Shown: positions 33,087-42,055, counted from the first letter of the stretch. The stretch is DNA of 64,000 nucleotides from Nannocystis punicea (GCF_026965555.1 NZ_CP114040.1:6758001-6822000); one strand, 5' to 3'. Numbers and translations are program-made. The notes: generated from the sequence alone by a model not told the origin.

Positions 33087-33569
33087 AGGCCTACAGGGCC
33101 CGCGCCCCGCCGCACCGCGCGGGAGCTCGGGCGTCGGCCCGCCGCCCCCCGCGCCAGGATGGCCGCGGAATGACGGGTGGGCGGCGAAAGCCGCCAGGCG
33201 TCCGCCGGCGGTCCGCCACCGGCCTGCACGCGACCGTACGCGGCGAGGCAAAGTGGCACGAGCCGCTCACCGCTGTGACGCACGAATCATCGGACGGGCG
33301 CCGATTCACGGACCGGAGGCCCGGCGGGGCCCGCTGCGAACGCGTGGACCCGCGGACGCCACGGCTGCGGCGCACAACGCCTGCGACCGTCGGGATCGCC
33401 GTTGAAGGGACCTGCCGGCCTGGTGCTGCGCCGGCGAGGTTTCGTAGGACCCGGGAACGGCTGTCCGGGTGACCGCCCGCACCGCCGCTGCTTGCTCGGC
33501 GGATGGACCGCTCGCATCGTCGGTGAGTCCGGACCCCGGACCGAGGATTGTACGGAGATAGTTCACTGC
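33087..33569. other. Gene-free stretch upstream of the di-haem peroxidase
   Basis: No convincing gene and no sigma-54 element for the downstream gene. I see only GC-rich sequence with short fragments. Confidence 0.5.
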
Positions 33570-35096
33570 ATGTCCACTCATATCCACGCGATAGTGATCG
33601 GGTCGCTCCTCGTGAGCCCGATCGCAGGGCTCCTGCAATGTGACAGCGTCGAGCCGAACCTCGAGCCGAACCTCGCCGCCGGCGCGGCCCAGGCCGTCCT
33701 CGCGGACGCCGCGACGGACGACCCGGAGGGCGACGAGCCCGAGGATCTGCCGCTCGAGCTGCTGTTCGACGAAGAGGTCCCCACCGGCCGCTCCTACGGG
33801 CCGCTGGAGAGCCTGCAGCAGCTCGGCAAGTTCGTCTTCTTCGACGAGCTCTCTGTCCCGAACGACAAACAGGGCTGCGTCAGCTGTCACGATCCTGCGG
33901 CCGGCTGGACCTTGAAGGACGCCAAGGTCAACCAGCTCCAGGTCGCGGCGCCGGGCGCGGCCCTGGGCGCGGTGGGCTCGATCAAGCCGCCGAGCAACGC
34001 CTACGCGCGCAACATGCCGCTCCAGCTGGAGTGCCCGCCGTTCCTCCTGCCCTGCGGCGGCGTCTTCTGGGACGGCCGCGCCGAGGGCAGCGACGCGCCG
34101 CGCGTCGCCGGGGCGACGGCCCACGTCGGCGTCGAGGTATTCAAGGGCAAGGCCTCCCTGCAGGACCTCTTCGCCCAGTTCCTGGGCCCGGTGGCCGATC
34201 AAGCGCTGCAGCCGTTCCCGAACCCGGTCGAGCAGAACATCAGCGAGCAGCAGGTCTGCCAGCACGTCGCGGCCGCCCCCTACTATTCGCTGTACACGCT
34301 GGCCTGGGGCGAGAAGATCGACTGCAGCGCGGCCGGCTTCATGCTCAGCTTCAAGCGGATCGCGGTGGCGCTGGCGGCCTGGCAAGCCTCGGGCGAGGTC
34401 AACTCGTTCAGCTCGAAGCGAGACCTCGCACTGGCCGCCGACATCGGCGCGGAGGGGGCGGGCGTGGCGTTCCCGCTCAACGGCCTGACGGCCAAGGAGA
34501 ACCTCGGACACGAGCTGTTCTACGGCAAGGCCGGCTGCGCGCTCTGTCACAGCAACACGCCGGTCTTCGTGATCGAAGATCCCAACAAGGCCGGCCTCGA
34601 TCCGGGCGAGCTCTACACCGACGCCGCCTATCACAACATCGGCGTGCCGCGCAATCCCGCCATCCCGGGCCCGCTCGGCAGCCCCGGCATCGGCGCCCGT
34701 TCGGGGCTGCCCAACCAGCTCGGGATGCACAAGACCCCGACGCTGCGCAACGTCGACAAGCGGCCGACCACGAGCTTCGTCAAGGCCTACACCCACAACG
34801 GCTGGTTCAAGAGCCTCGAGAGCCTCGTCCACTTCTACAACACCTCGGACGTGAGCAGCAACGGAGCCACCGCCGCCAAGTTCGGGATCACCCGCTGCGA
34901 CCCGAAGAAGGACTGGACCGAAGCGGCGGCGCGGGCGGCCAACTGCTGGCCCGCCCCGGAGGAGACGGGCACGCTCGCCATCGGCTTCCTGATCGGCGAC
35001 CTCGACCTGACCGTCGCGGAAGAGGCCGCGATCGTCGCCTACCTCAAGACGCTGACCGACACCAAGACGGTCAAGCCGCCGCAGCTGCTGCAGTGA
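33570..35096 (+). CDS. Di-haem cytochrome c peroxidase family protein
   Basis: 508 residues from the ATG at 33570, with a hydrophobic signal segment ending near GLLQC (possible lipoprotein). Two CxxCH haem sites are present: CVSCH (103-107) and CALCH (323-327). The MauG/CcpA pattern includes LGKFVFFDELSVPNDKQGCVSCHDPAAGWT, FWDGRAEG, the second haem domain opening NLGHELFYGKAGCALCHSNT, and MHKTPTLRNVDKRPTTSFVKAYTHNGWFKSLESLVHFYN. Such periplasmic enzymes reduce H2O2 or oxidise protein targets. It stands between the two stress-protein genes, which suits a redox-stress theme. Confidence 0.95.
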   Translation: MSTHIHAIVIGSLLVSPIAGLLQCDSVEPNLEPNLAAGAAQAVLADAATDDPEGDEPEDLPLELLFDEEVPTGRSYGPLESLQQLGKFVFFDELSVPNDKQGCVSCHDPAAGWTLKDAKVNQLQVAAPGAALGAVGSIKPPSNAYARNMPLQLECPPFLLPCGGVFWDGRAEGSDAPRVAGATAHVGVEVFKGKASLQDLFAQFLGPVADQALQPFPNPVEQNISEQQVCQHVAAAPYYSLYTLAWGEKIDCSAAGFMLSFKRIAVALAAWQASGEVNSFSSKRDLALAADIGAEGAGVAFPLNGLTAKENLGHELFYGKAGCALCHSNTPVFVIEDPNKAGLDPGELYTDAAYHNIGVPRNPAIPGPLGSPGIGARSGLPNQLGMHKTPTLRNVDKRPTTSFVKAYTHNGWFKSLESLVHFYNTSDVSSNGATAAKFGITRCDPKKDWTEAAARAANCWPAPEETGTLAIGFLIGDLDLTVAEEAAIVAYLKTLTDTKTVKPPQLLQ

Positions 35097-35239
35097 CGGC
35101 CTCGCCGGCGTGGCGGCGCTCGATCGCGTGAAACCTCGGCACGACGACCGGCGCCGCATCGCCGGCGTCACGGCGCGTCCGCCTCGGGAGGTACGCGTCG
35201 TCGGCACCCTCGTCGCCCCGTCCTGCCGCTCGCCTGCGA

Positions 35240-35257
35240 CATGGCCTTGAGGACAGC
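35240..35257. repeat. CATG-N10 unit
   Basis: CATG-GCCTTGAGGA-CAGC, a diverged single unit of the dispersed family. Confidence 0.5.
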
Positions 35258-35354
35258 ATGGCGATATCCTCGACACCGTCCGTCGCTCGGTGACTGTGCA
35301 CAATCGGAGAGCGCCCGCAGAGGCCCTCGCAGCGCCTGACGCAGCGCCTGCGTG

Positions 35355-35377
35355 CCGCGTGCACCGTTTGCACGCGG
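35355..35377. promoter_or_regulatory. Strong activator dyad upstream of the stress-protein gene
   Basis: Perfect 9-bp arms CCGCGTGCA and TGCACGCGG flank CCGTT. The core equals the CGTGCA-N5-TGCACG site at 29958-29974. Its centre is about 97 bp upstream of the predicted transcription start. Confidence 0.7.
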
Positions 35378-35436
35378 CGGCCCGCCGCGAGCGGCAGGTC
35401 GGGCGAAATCACCAACGATTCTCTCGCCCACGACCG

Positions 35437-35452
35437 AGGTGCGCCGGTTGCA
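35437..35452 (+). promoter_or_regulatory. Sigma-54-like promoter of the two-domain stress protein
   Basis: AGGTGCGCCGGTTGCA keeps GG, CG and the whole TTGCA, with 12-bp GG-to-GC spacing; three positions in the -24 box deviate. Predicted start near 35463, about 23 nt before the ATG. Confidence 0.55.
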
Positions 35453-35485
35453 ATCTGGCGTCCGACGACAGGAGCACGGATTCGT

Positions 35486-36316
35486 ATGTCGACAGCACTG
35501 CGATGGGTCCTCGGCCTCGATCTCGGCGCGCGCTCTCGCGGGGCGCTGGCGTTCGCCCGCTGGCTGCGCGAGGCCGGTGAATCGGTGACGAGCGTCCACG
35601 TGCTCGAGACGTGGATGCGCGGCTATCTCCGCAGCGACAACTACGAGCAGTTCCAGGCCGTCCTCGCCCGCGCCGCCGCCGAGATGGGGCCGGGCGACGT
35701 CCAGGTGATGGAGGCCGACCGGGCCGAGGTCGGCCTCGCCCGCGCCGCCGAGGGCGCCGCGGGCCTCGTCATCGGCCGCGCCGCCCCGGGCGAGGGCACG
35801 TCGCTGCTGCGCCTCGGCGCGACGGCGCGGCGGGTCTTGCGAGGATTGCCGGCCCCGGTGATCGTGGTGCCGCCGGACTGGGTCGCCGCCGGTGCGGGCC
35901 CGGTGCTCGTCGCCACCGACCTCGAGGAGACCAGCGCCGGCGCCGTCGAGTTCGCGCAGCAGTTCGCCGCCCGCCACCGCCGGCCGCTCGAGCTCGTGCA
36001 CGTCGGCGAGGCGCACTACAACGACTTCATCGACGAGCTCGAACCACGCTGGCTCGCGGCCCGAGAGATCTACCGCGCCGACGTCGTCGACCGCGTCCAC
36101 GAATGGGCGCTCGAGCGCGACCTGTCCGGCACCCGCCACGTCGTCTACGGCGAGCCCGCGCAGCAGATCGCCGCCCTCGCCCGGGCCCGCGACGCGGCGC
36201 TCGTGGTCGTCGGCTCGCGGCGCCTGGGCACCGTCGCCCGGGCGTTCCTCAGCAGCACCGCCTCGGCGCTGGCGAGCTCCGCCGCCTGTCCGGTCGCGGT
36301 GGTGCCGTCGCGCTGA
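35486..36316 (+). CDS. Universal stress protein, two Usp domains
   Basis: 276 residues from the ATG at 35486 (GGAG about 11 nt upstream). Domain 1 (about 1-135): LRWVLGLDLGARSRGALAFARWLREAG, LVIGRAAPGEGTSLLRLGATARRVLRGLPAPVIVVPPDW. Domain 2 (about 136-276): GPVLVATDLEETSAGAVEFAQQFAARH, LVVVGSRRLGTVARAFLSSTASALASSAACPVAVVPSR, where the G-x2-G-x9-G/S pattern is only partly kept. It is the best-supported target of the local sigma-54/dyad system. A decayed second copy of this gene lies 2.6 kb upstream. Confidence 0.93.
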   Translation: MSTALRWVLGLDLGARSRGALAFARWLREAGESVTSVHVLETWMRGYLRSDNYEQFQAVLARAAAEMGPGDVQVMEADRAEVGLARAAEGAAGLVIGRAAPGEGTSLLRLGATARRVLRGLPAPVIVVPPDWVAAGAGPVLVATDLEETSAGAVEFAQQFAARHRRPLELVHVGEAHYNDFIDELEPRWLAAREIYRADVVDRVHEWALERDLSGTRHVVYGEPAQQIAALARARDAALVVVGSRRLGTVARAFLSSTASALASSAACPVAVVPSR

Positions 36317-36462
36317 GCCCCTGCCGCTGCACCTCACGATCTCGCTCGAAGCCTCGATCCTGGCCCCGCAGGCCCCGTCCGTGGAATCGGTCCTCGCCGC
36401 CTCCCATCATTCGTCCCCGAGCGCGATCCGACTCTCGCGGCCAGCGAATGACTGGACCCATA

Positions 36463-36480
36463 GGTGTCCTTCAAGACATG
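36463..36480. repeat. GGTG-N10-CATG palindrome
   Basis: GGTG-TCCTTCAAGA-CATG, between convergent genes. A partial second unit (CCATGAGACAGGTCTG) follows at 36537-36552. The gap 36317-36581 holds nothing else I can recognise. Confidence 0.6.
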
Positions 36481-36581
36481 TGACGGCATCGCCGCATCTG
36501 GTGATTGGGCGACATTGGCGGGTTCTCCAGCGGATCCATGAGACAGGTCTGAAAATCCTCACCACCGCGAATGGATCGTCT

Positions 36582-37487
36582 TCACCGCCGGGGGGCGCCG
36601 AACCGCAGCGCCCGCACAGCCTCGATGTCGGCCGTTCGCCCGGGGAACCGCGCCGCCAGACGGTCGAGCGCGGCGCGGACCAGGCCCTCGCGCTCGAGCG
36701 TCGTCGCCGCCGCGAACGCCAGCTGTCGCTGCGACGCGCCGGCGCCCGGCAGCCCCTGGTCGAGGCGAGCCTCGCCGATGAATGCCATGAACATCCGCAG
36801 CTCCGGCTCGTTGAAGAGAGTGTTCAGCAATTTGAACAGCGGGTACACCGAGGTCGACCCCGCGGATCCGCGAGGCGCCGACTCAAGCCCGACGGCCAGG
36901 CTCGGCGCTGCCCGCTCCGCGCGGTTGAGCCGAAGCAGCATTGCGTTGATCTCATCGACGATCCCCGGCACCCGCTCGCCGTCGAGGTCGTGCTCGAGAT
37001 ACCCCTGCAGCGCGCTCAGCAGCAGCAGCCCGCGGCCCTGGCAGTCGACCAGCGTCGCATACGCCTCGGTCAGCGGCTCCACGCCCCCCGCGACGTGAAG
37101 CCCGAACGACACGAGCCCGGCGATCGAGGCGACGGCGACCGCGGCGTGGGTCGCCGGCCCGTTCTCCGCCGCGAGCATCGGGAACACGGCGACCATCGTC
37201 AGCACGGTGCTCCCGGAGGCGACCCTCGAGCTGACGCGCAGTCGCGCGAGCCGGCCCTGCACCCGCGCGAGGGCTGGCTCGCAGCGCCCGAGGAGGGTCT
37301 GCAGCGTCACCGTGGCCACGTGTGCACGGGCCCGTAGCTGATCGTCCGCCGCGGGCCCGGCCAGCATGCCCGGCTCGAGGTACGGCGCGAGCTCGCTGTG
37401 GACCACGCGCAGCGCGTCGAGCACCCCGTCCCCATGACGCGCCAGGAACCCGACCATCTCGTCGATGTCCGGCGTCTCTCCGCTCAT
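36582..37487 (-). CDS. Membrane-hairpin protein coupled to a caspase-like gene
   Basis: 301 residues from the ATG at 37487, with AGGAG 2 nt upstream. The N-terminal 85 residues are helical and soluble. Two adjacent hydrophobic helices follow: about 92-107 (GSTVLTMVAVFPMLA) and 114-133 (HAAVAVASIAGLVSFGLHVA). The C-terminal 165 residues are again helical (LTEAYATLVDCQGRGLLLLSALQGYLEHD). Its start overlaps the stop of the upstream gene as ATGA, so the two products are made together. I do not recognise the family. A membrane-disrupting or signal-relaying partner of the caspase-like protein is a reasonable guess only. Confidence 0.75.
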   Translation of the reverse strand: MSGETPDIDEMVGFLARHGDGVLDALRVVHSELAPYLEPGMLAGPAADDQLRARAHVATVTLQTLLGRCEPALARVQGRLARLRVSSRVASGSTVLTMVAVFPMLAAENGPATHAAVAVASIAGLVSFGLHVAGGVEPLTEAYATLVDCQGRGLLLLSALQGYLEHDLDGERVPGIVDEINAMLLRLNRAERAAPSLAVGLESAPRGSAGSTSVYPLFKLLNTLFNEPELRMFMAFIGEARLDQGLPGAGASQRQLAFAAATTLEREGLVRAALDRLAARFPGRTADIEAVRALRFGAPRR

Positions 37488-39025
37488 GTCTCCTCGTCTC
37501 CCGCCCGGGCCCGCCAATACGAGAAGACGCCGACCAGCCCGGAGAGCGCGAGGAGCCCCCACCCGTAACCCCAGCCCGAAGACGTCACGGGCGCAGTCGC
37601 GGCGCGTTCCGACGCGGCCGGGGACATGGAAGGCTCACTGGGCCCTGAGGTCGGCGTGGGACCCATCGTCGGGTCGGGCCTCGCCGCGGGACCCTCTCCA
37701 GAGCTGCCGGTCCTCGGCGCCGCGGCCACGGTGACGACGGCGCCCGTCGACACGATGACCACGCCACCGGCCATCACGCGCCCCCGAGCACCCTGCTGCC
37801 GCAGCTGGAACTCCGCTCGCCGGCGGGCGGTGTTGAATGTCGCCGAGCTGACCACGAGCTTGGTGTCGTCGCCGGTGAGGCCGTGGAGCAGCGAAGCGAG
37901 CTCACGCCGACCCCGCTGGAGCTCCTCCACCAGCCGACCCGCGACGGTCAACGCGTTGAACGGCGCCGACGCCCCGGTCGCCCGCGTAAATTTGGCCGAG
38001 CTACATCCGAGCACGATGAGCGTGACGTCGTGCGCCGCCGCGCTGGCCTCGAGCTCGGCGACGGGCAGCTCGACCGACTTGCCCTTGACGCGCAGCTTGA
38101 ACGCCCCGTGCTCCATGTGCCCCAGCAGGACCAGGAATTTTCCGCGTTGCTGGGCCATCGCATCGCCGACCGCCTCGACGTCAAAGCGCTCGGGCGTCCG
38201 GAGTCGAACCGCCCCTTCCTCGAGCACGCGGAGCGTGTCCGTGTTGTTGAGCAGCGGCATCACTGCGATATCGTCCGGGTCGACTTCGATCTTCATCAAC
38301 TCGTCGAGCCGCCCGGTCTCGAACAGCTCGTCGAGGCGAAAGTACAGCCCGGGCAGGCGCTCGAGCGCCAGCCTGCCCCGCGTCCACCCGTCCTTCGTCC
38401 CCTCGCCGACATCGATGCAGCGGTAGCGACCCCCGTCTCGGCCGAGCACCGTCAGCTGCTGCCCGGCCGCCATGCGCTGCGCGCTGGGCGGCAGGCCGGC
38501 GAGCGTGGTCTCGTCGATCAGCAGATCCGACGAACCGCCCGCTCGCTCCGCCATCACCTCGGCGACATCGCCGAGCGGCACGTCGACGGGGACACGCGCG
38601 ACCGCCAGACCCTCGCCCTCGCTGCCGACGGCCCGCGTCATCACCCACATCTCGCCCCCGTCGACGCCGACGAAGGCCTGTCCAGCCTGCGCGCCCACGC
38701 TCAGCGTGTCAAAACCATGCGACGCCAGCGAGGCCTGCGAGCTCGTCAGCTCGGCGCCGCTGGAAGTCTTCCATTCCGACCCACCGCTCCCGCGAGAGCC
38801 GCCGCGAGAGCCGCCGCGGGCCCCGCCGCGGACCCGCGGCATCCGAACCCGCCCACACCGGGCCTCGCCGTTTTGCGCCTGCGACACCGACTCGGGCACC
38901 TCGCCGCTCCGCGCCTCCGCCCGCCCGGGCTCCGCCAGGAGGCCTCCCGCCGCCAACGCCAGACACGCGGCTGCCCGCCAGAAAAACTTCTGTCCTGTCC
39001 CGCACCGTCCCACGCGTGAACTCAT
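37484..39025 (-). CDS. Secreted, membrane-anchored caspase/CHAT-like protein
   Basis: 513 residues from the ATG at 39025. A signal peptide (FFWRAAACLALAAGGLLAEPGRAEA) is followed by an Arg/Gly/Ser-rich stretch, then a beta-rich region with DGGEMWVMTRAVG. The domain at about 285-420 has FLVLLGHMEHGAFKL (His303/His306) and TLIVLGCSSAKFT (Cys341). This is the His-then-Cys dyad on successive hydrophobic strands that marks caspase/CHAT-fold peptidases (clan CD). A C-terminal transmembrane helix (GWGLLALSGLVGVFSYWRARAG) would leave the domain outside the inner membrane. Most bacterial CHAT proteins are cytoplasmic, so this topology is unusual. Alternatively it is a divergent non-proteolytic relative. 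Confidence 0.75.
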   Translation of the reverse strand: MSSRVGRCGTGQKFFWRAAACLALAAGGLLAEPGRAEARSGEVPESVSQAQNGEARCGRVRMPRVRGGARGGSRGGSRGSGGSEWKTSSGAELTSSQASLASHGFDTLSVGAQAGQAFVGVDGGEMWVMTRAVGSEGEGLAVARVPVDVPLGDVAEVMAERAGGSSDLLIDETTLAGLPPSAQRMAAGQQLTVLGRDGGRYRCIDVGEGTKDGWTRGRLALERLPGLYFRLDELFETGRLDELMKIEVDPDDIAVMPLLNNTDTLRVLEEGAVRLRTPERFDVEAVGDAMAQQRGKFLVLLGHMEHGAFKLRVKGKSVELPVAELEASAAAHDVTLIVLGCSSAKFTRATGASAPFNALTVAGRLVEELQRGRRELASLLHGLTGDDTKLVVSSATFNTARRRAEFQLRQQGARGRVMAGGVVIVSTGAVVTVAAAPRTGSSGEGPAARPDPTMGPTPTSGPSEPSMSPAASERAATAPVTSSGWGYGWGLLALSGLVGVFSYWRARAGDEET

Positions 39026-39502
39026 TGCGTGGTTGTGTAGACCTCGATGCGAACCGTGCCGGCCCGTGAACGATACCCCCGTGAGCGGACGCACCAGCTC
39101 CCCGACTTCCAGAACTTTGTACATTGTCCGCATGAGGACTCGGCGCAATCAGAGGACCCGGTCCGCGAGTGTGCGACACACTCTATTTTCAGCGCCCGCG
39201 CCCCACCCTGACCTGCCGGCAACGCTTGCCAGGCCGAGGCGGCTCGAAGCTCTTGCGCGCAGCTGGAGGAGTCGTCCCGGCCCTGGAACGGCCCGAGAGC
39301 TCGGCCGTCGTGTCGACATTGTCGACGGCTTGATCGTCGAGCGCCAATCGCAGGGAATGCTCGAAGTCAGCGTGACGCTCGGGAACGCCGATCATCGATG
39401 AAGCACTTGGGCCTACGGACCCAATGCTCGCACGACGCGGCACGGAGCACACGTGTCGAGCTCGCCGCCCGCACCCCTGCACACCCGCGACTTCGCCCGC
39501 CC
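39026..39502. other. Gene-free stretch upstream of the caspase-like operon
   Basis: No convincing gene. It contains a perfect 7-bp dyad at 39167-39183 followed by TATTTTC. The region should hold the promoter of the caspase-like operon, but I cannot place it. Confidence 0.5.
39167..39183. promoter_or_regulatory. GAGTGTG-CGA-CACACTC dyad
   Basis: Perfect 7-bp arms with a 3-nt centre, about 140-160 bp upstream of the caspase-like start and followed by a T-rich run on the plus strand. Either an operator or a small terminator. Confidence 0.35.
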
Positions 39503-40132
39503 TCAGAAGCGCACGCCGATGAACGCCCGCACGCGAAACAGCAGCCACGGCGCCGGCACCGACGCGTCGATCGCCGGCTCCACGCCGAGGAGCAGGCGAC
39601 GCTGCGCACCGAGGGCGGCCTGGAGGCCCGCGCCGACCTCGGCCAGGAACATCGGCCGGAGGTTCGCGTCCGGCGTCCCCGCCAGCAGGTCGACGCCCAC
39701 GCGCGCGAGCCCGTAGCCGAACAGGCGCTCGCTGCTCGCGCCGATCCGCAGCTCCGGGCCGAAGCGGACGAAGTTGAGCGTCGTCGCGGCCCCGCCGGCG
39801 GCGGGGTTGCTCGAGTGGACCCACAGGAGGTGCTCGAAGAAGCCGCCGAACGCGACCGCCAGGCGCTTGCGCAGCGTCCAGTAGCGCCCCGCGCCGAGCC
39901 CCCAGCCCCACACGCGGAAGTCGGGCGCCCGCACGTCGAAGCCGAACAGCGCCGGCGAGACGTGCAGGTAGGTCCCGGTCGCGCGCAGGCCCCGCTCCTT
40001 GTGCAGGAACGGGTCGACGAGCGTGCCCACCGACGACACGCCGTCGCGGGCCACGGCCGGAGCGCTCCCCAGCGCCGCGCACAGCCACGCCGCGGCGGGC
40101 AGCAGGGCGAGCGGGCGGCGTGGCGGAGTCAC
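39503..40132 (-). CDS. Outer-membrane beta-barrel-like protein
   Basis: 209 residues with a Sec signal peptide ending PAVARD. The mature part shows successive amphipathic strands (GLRATGTYLHVSPALFGFDVRA, FRVWGWGLGAGRYWTL, LAVAFGGFFEHLLWVH, LFGYGLARVGVDLLAG) and ends LFRVRAFIGVRF, with the C-terminal Phe expected for Bam-dependent barrels. It would form roughly eight strands. Function unknown. Confidence 0.75.
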   Translation of the reverse strand: MTPPRRPLALLPAAAWLCAALGSAPAVARDGVSSVGTLVDPFLHKERGLRATGTYLHVSPALFGFDVRAPDFRVWGWGLGAGRYWTLRKRLAVAFGGFFEHLLWVHSSNPAAGGAATTLNFVRFGPELRIGASSERLFGYGLARVGVDLLAGTPDANLRPMFLAEVGAGLQAALGAQRRLLLGVEPAIDASVPAPWLLFRVRAFIGVRF

Positions 40133-40198
40133 CCGCCTAGCTTGTCATGGGTCGCCCCGGCCCGCCCGACCTGGCCGCCCGGCCGCCGCGACGCAGGA

Positions 40199-40275
40199 CA
40201 TGTCTCTGCGGACACGTACCACAAATCCGACTGTCTCTTCGGACAGGTCCTTCAGGCCATGACCTGATCATCATG
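40199..40275. repeat. CATG/CAGG array, two phased blocks
   Basis: Block 1 is CATG-TCTCTGCGGA-CACG (40199-40216). Block 2 has anchors ACTG 40230, CAGG 40244, CATG 40258 and CATG 40272 at exact 14-bp spacing, with spacers TCTCTTCGGA, TCCTTCAGGC and ACCTGATCAT. It lies between the barrel gene and the SMP-30-type gene. Confidence 0.75.
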
Positions 40276-40290
40276 GCTCGAAGGACAGCC

Positions 40291-41367
40291 TCAAAGCGGC
40301 ACCTTCGAGATCCGGTCGCGATGCAGGTGGCCGAGGTAGAGCGCCCCGTCGCGCTCGTGCACGCTCGTCACCTGGTGGACCGCCGCGCCGGACGGGTCGT
40401 GCAGGCTCTGCAGCACCTTCCCGTCCTCGTCGATCTCGATCGCCAGCCCGTACGGCGCCGGCTTCGGCCACAGCGCGCGCGGCAGGTTGGCGACCATCTT
40501 CTTGAGCAGCGGCCGCGGGGCCAGGAAGTCGCCGGCCGCGTTGCGCACCGTGAACATCGCGATCCAGAACGTCCCGCGGCCGCTCTGGGACACCCCATCG
40601 GGGAAGCCGGGGAGGCCCTCGATCAGCACCTCGGTGGTGCCGGCCTTGGGGCCCTTGAGCCAGTGGCGGGAGATCCGGTAGCGGTAGGTCTCGTTGACCG
40701 CCACGTACGACTCGTCGCGGCTCAGGGCCACGCCGTTGGCGAAGTACAGGTCCTTGGCCAGCACCGTCGACGTCTTGGTCTGCGGGTCGTACTTGATCAG
40801 GCGCCCGTGCGGCCGGCCCTCGAGCAGGTCGAGCATGTGGTCGCCGAAGCCGAACTTGTCGCTCGCGTCGGTGAAGTAGATCGTCCCGTCGGTCGCGACC
40901 GCCACGTCGTCGGTGAAGCCGAGCCGCACCCCGTCGACCGCGTCGGCCAGCGTCGACACCTGGCCCTCCGGGCTGATCGACAGCAGGCCCTTCTTCGCGT
41001 CGGCGACGATGAGCTCGCCCGACGGCGCGAAGTCGAGGCCCAGCGGCCTGCCGCCGGTGTTGGCGAACACCTCGAGCACCTCGCCGTTCAGCCGCAGCAC
41101 CTCGCCCGCGTTGGTCCCCCCGTACACCCGGCCCTGCGCGTCGGTCTCCACGTCCTCGGGCCCGTCGATCTTCCCCACCGCCAGCAGCGTCGCCCCAGCC
41201 AGGCGCTCGTTCGGCGCCAGCGGGCCCGTCATCTCCGGCACCGGCGGCGGCTCCCACGCCGCCGGGTCGATCGGCGCCGGCGCCACCGCCAGGTACCCCG
41301 CGAACAGTCCGAGCCCCAGGACCAGCAACAACACCAGGCGCAGCAGCAACTTCATGGAGTCGGTCAT
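40291..41367 (-). CDS. SMP-30/strictosidine-synthase-like beta-propeller protein, membrane-anchored
   Basis: 358 residues from the ATG at 41367 (another at 41355). One N-terminal transmembrane segment (LLLRLVLLLVLGLGLFAGYLAV) precedes a six-bladed propeller with GPEDVETDAQGRVYGGTNAGEVLRL, GLDFAPSGELIVADAKKGLLSI, FTDDVAVATDGTIYFTDAS and FANGVALSRDESYVAVNETYRYRISRHWLKG. This order matches the APMAP/strictosidine synthase-like subgroup, whose members bind metal and can hydrolyse lactones or esters. The final blade, VHQVTSVHERDGALYLGHLHRDRISKVPL, is typical. Substrate unknown. Confidence 0.92.
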   Translation of the reverse strand: MTDSMKLLLRLVLLLVLGLGLFAGYLAVAPAPIDPAAWEPPPVPEMTGPLAPNERLAGATLLAVGKIDGPEDVETDAQGRVYGGTNAGEVLRLNGEVLEVFANTGGRPLGLDFAPSGELIVADAKKGLLSISPEGQVSTLADAVDGVRLGFTDDVAVATDGTIYFTDASDKFGFGDHMLDLLEGRPHGRLIKYDPQTKTSTVLAKDLYFANGVALSRDESYVAVNETYRYRISRHWLKGPKAGTTEVLIEGLPGFPDGVSQSGRGTFWIAMFTVRNAAGDFLAPRPLLKKMVANLPRALWPKPAPYGLAIEIDEDGKVLQSLHDPSGAAVHQVTSVHERDGALYLGHLHRDRISKVPL

Positions 41368-41517
41368 CGTAGGCCATCTTCGCCGCCCCCGCGACGCGCG
41401 TCGGCGCACGCCGCCCGCAGGTGCGACATCTGCGTCGGCGCGCCCGCATCGCGTACGCTCGAGCCGAGGCCCGCTCGGGCCCGCCTTCGGGGCGCGAGAC
41501 GGCGCCCGGCGTGACGC

Positions 41518-41949
41518 ATGGCCACCTCCCCCCTGCTCTTCGCCCTCCTCGGCGGCCTCTTGATCGGCGCCGCCTCGCTCTGGCTGCTCGTCGCCGCCGG
41601 CCGGATCGCCGGAGTCAGCGGCATCGTCGGCGGCGCGCTCCGGCCCCGCGCGGGCGATCTCGCGTGGCGGCTCGCCTTCGTCCTCGGCCTGGTCGCCGGC
41701 GGAGCTGTCCTTCGGGTCCTGTCCCCCGAGACATTGCCCAAGAGCCTGCCGCACTCGGGGCCCGTCATCGCCCTCGCCGGCCTGCTCGTCGGCTTCGGCG
41801 CCCGCCTCGGCGGCGGCTGCACCTCGGGCCACGGCGTGTGCGGCCTCGGCCGCCGGTCGCCGCGCTCCCTGGCCGCCGTCCTCACCTTCATGATCACCGC
41901 CTTCGTCACGGTCTGGCTCGCCCGCCACGTCCTCGGAGGTGCCGCGTGA
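41518..41949 (+). CDS. YeeE/YedE-family sulfur transporter subunit, first half
   Basis: 143 residues with four transmembrane helices. The signature GARLGGGCTSGHGVCGLGRRSPRSL contains the conserved Cys that binds sulfur species in YeeE/YedE (TsuA, PmpA) proteins. It is the N-terminal partner of a two-gene transporter; the second half follows. An anchor-like repeat, CTG-TCCTTCGGGT-CCTG-TCCCCCGAGA-CATT, runs through codons at 41705-41735. Its stop lies in a 20-bp sequence that is repeated at the start of the next gene. Confidence 0.9.
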   Translation: MATSPLLFALLGGLLIGAASLWLLVAAGRIAGVSGIVGGALRPRAGDLAWRLAFVLGLVAGGAVLRVLSPETLPKSLPHSGPVIALAGLLVGFGARLGGGCTSGHGVCGLGRRSPRSLAAVLTFMITAFVTVWLARHVLGGAA

Positions 41950-42055
41950 TCGTCCCGCCCCGCCCCTCGCGGTCACCTCCTTCGTGGTTACTCGTGCTCG
42001 CAGCGCTCGCGCCCCCCACCGCTCACCGCTTCGCCGGAGGTGCCGCGTGATCGTC
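41935..42055. repeat. 20-bp direct repeat splitting an operon junction
   Basis: The same 20 bp, which contains a ribosome-binding site, GCC and GTGA, occurs at 41935-41954 and 42036-42055. In the first copy GTGA holds the stop of the first transporter gene; in the second it holds the start of the next. The likely ancestral state was a GTGA stop/start overlap, later separated by a 101-bp duplication or insertion. Confidence 0.75.

Larger units (their letters stand above)
35097..35485. other. Promoter region of the two-domain stress protein
   Basis: No gene is visible. It contains a CATG-like unit (35240-35257), a strong dyad (35355-35377) and a sigma-54-like promoter (35437-35452). Confidence 0.6.

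Noticed and set aside
33421..33569. Sigma-54 promoter for the di-haem peroxidase
   Set aside because: A TTGCT occurs at 33491, but no GG lies at the required distance upstream.
39045..39064. Sigma-54-like sequence upstream of the caspase-like gene
   Set aside because: The GC and CC pairs are two bases too close for a -12/-24 promoter.
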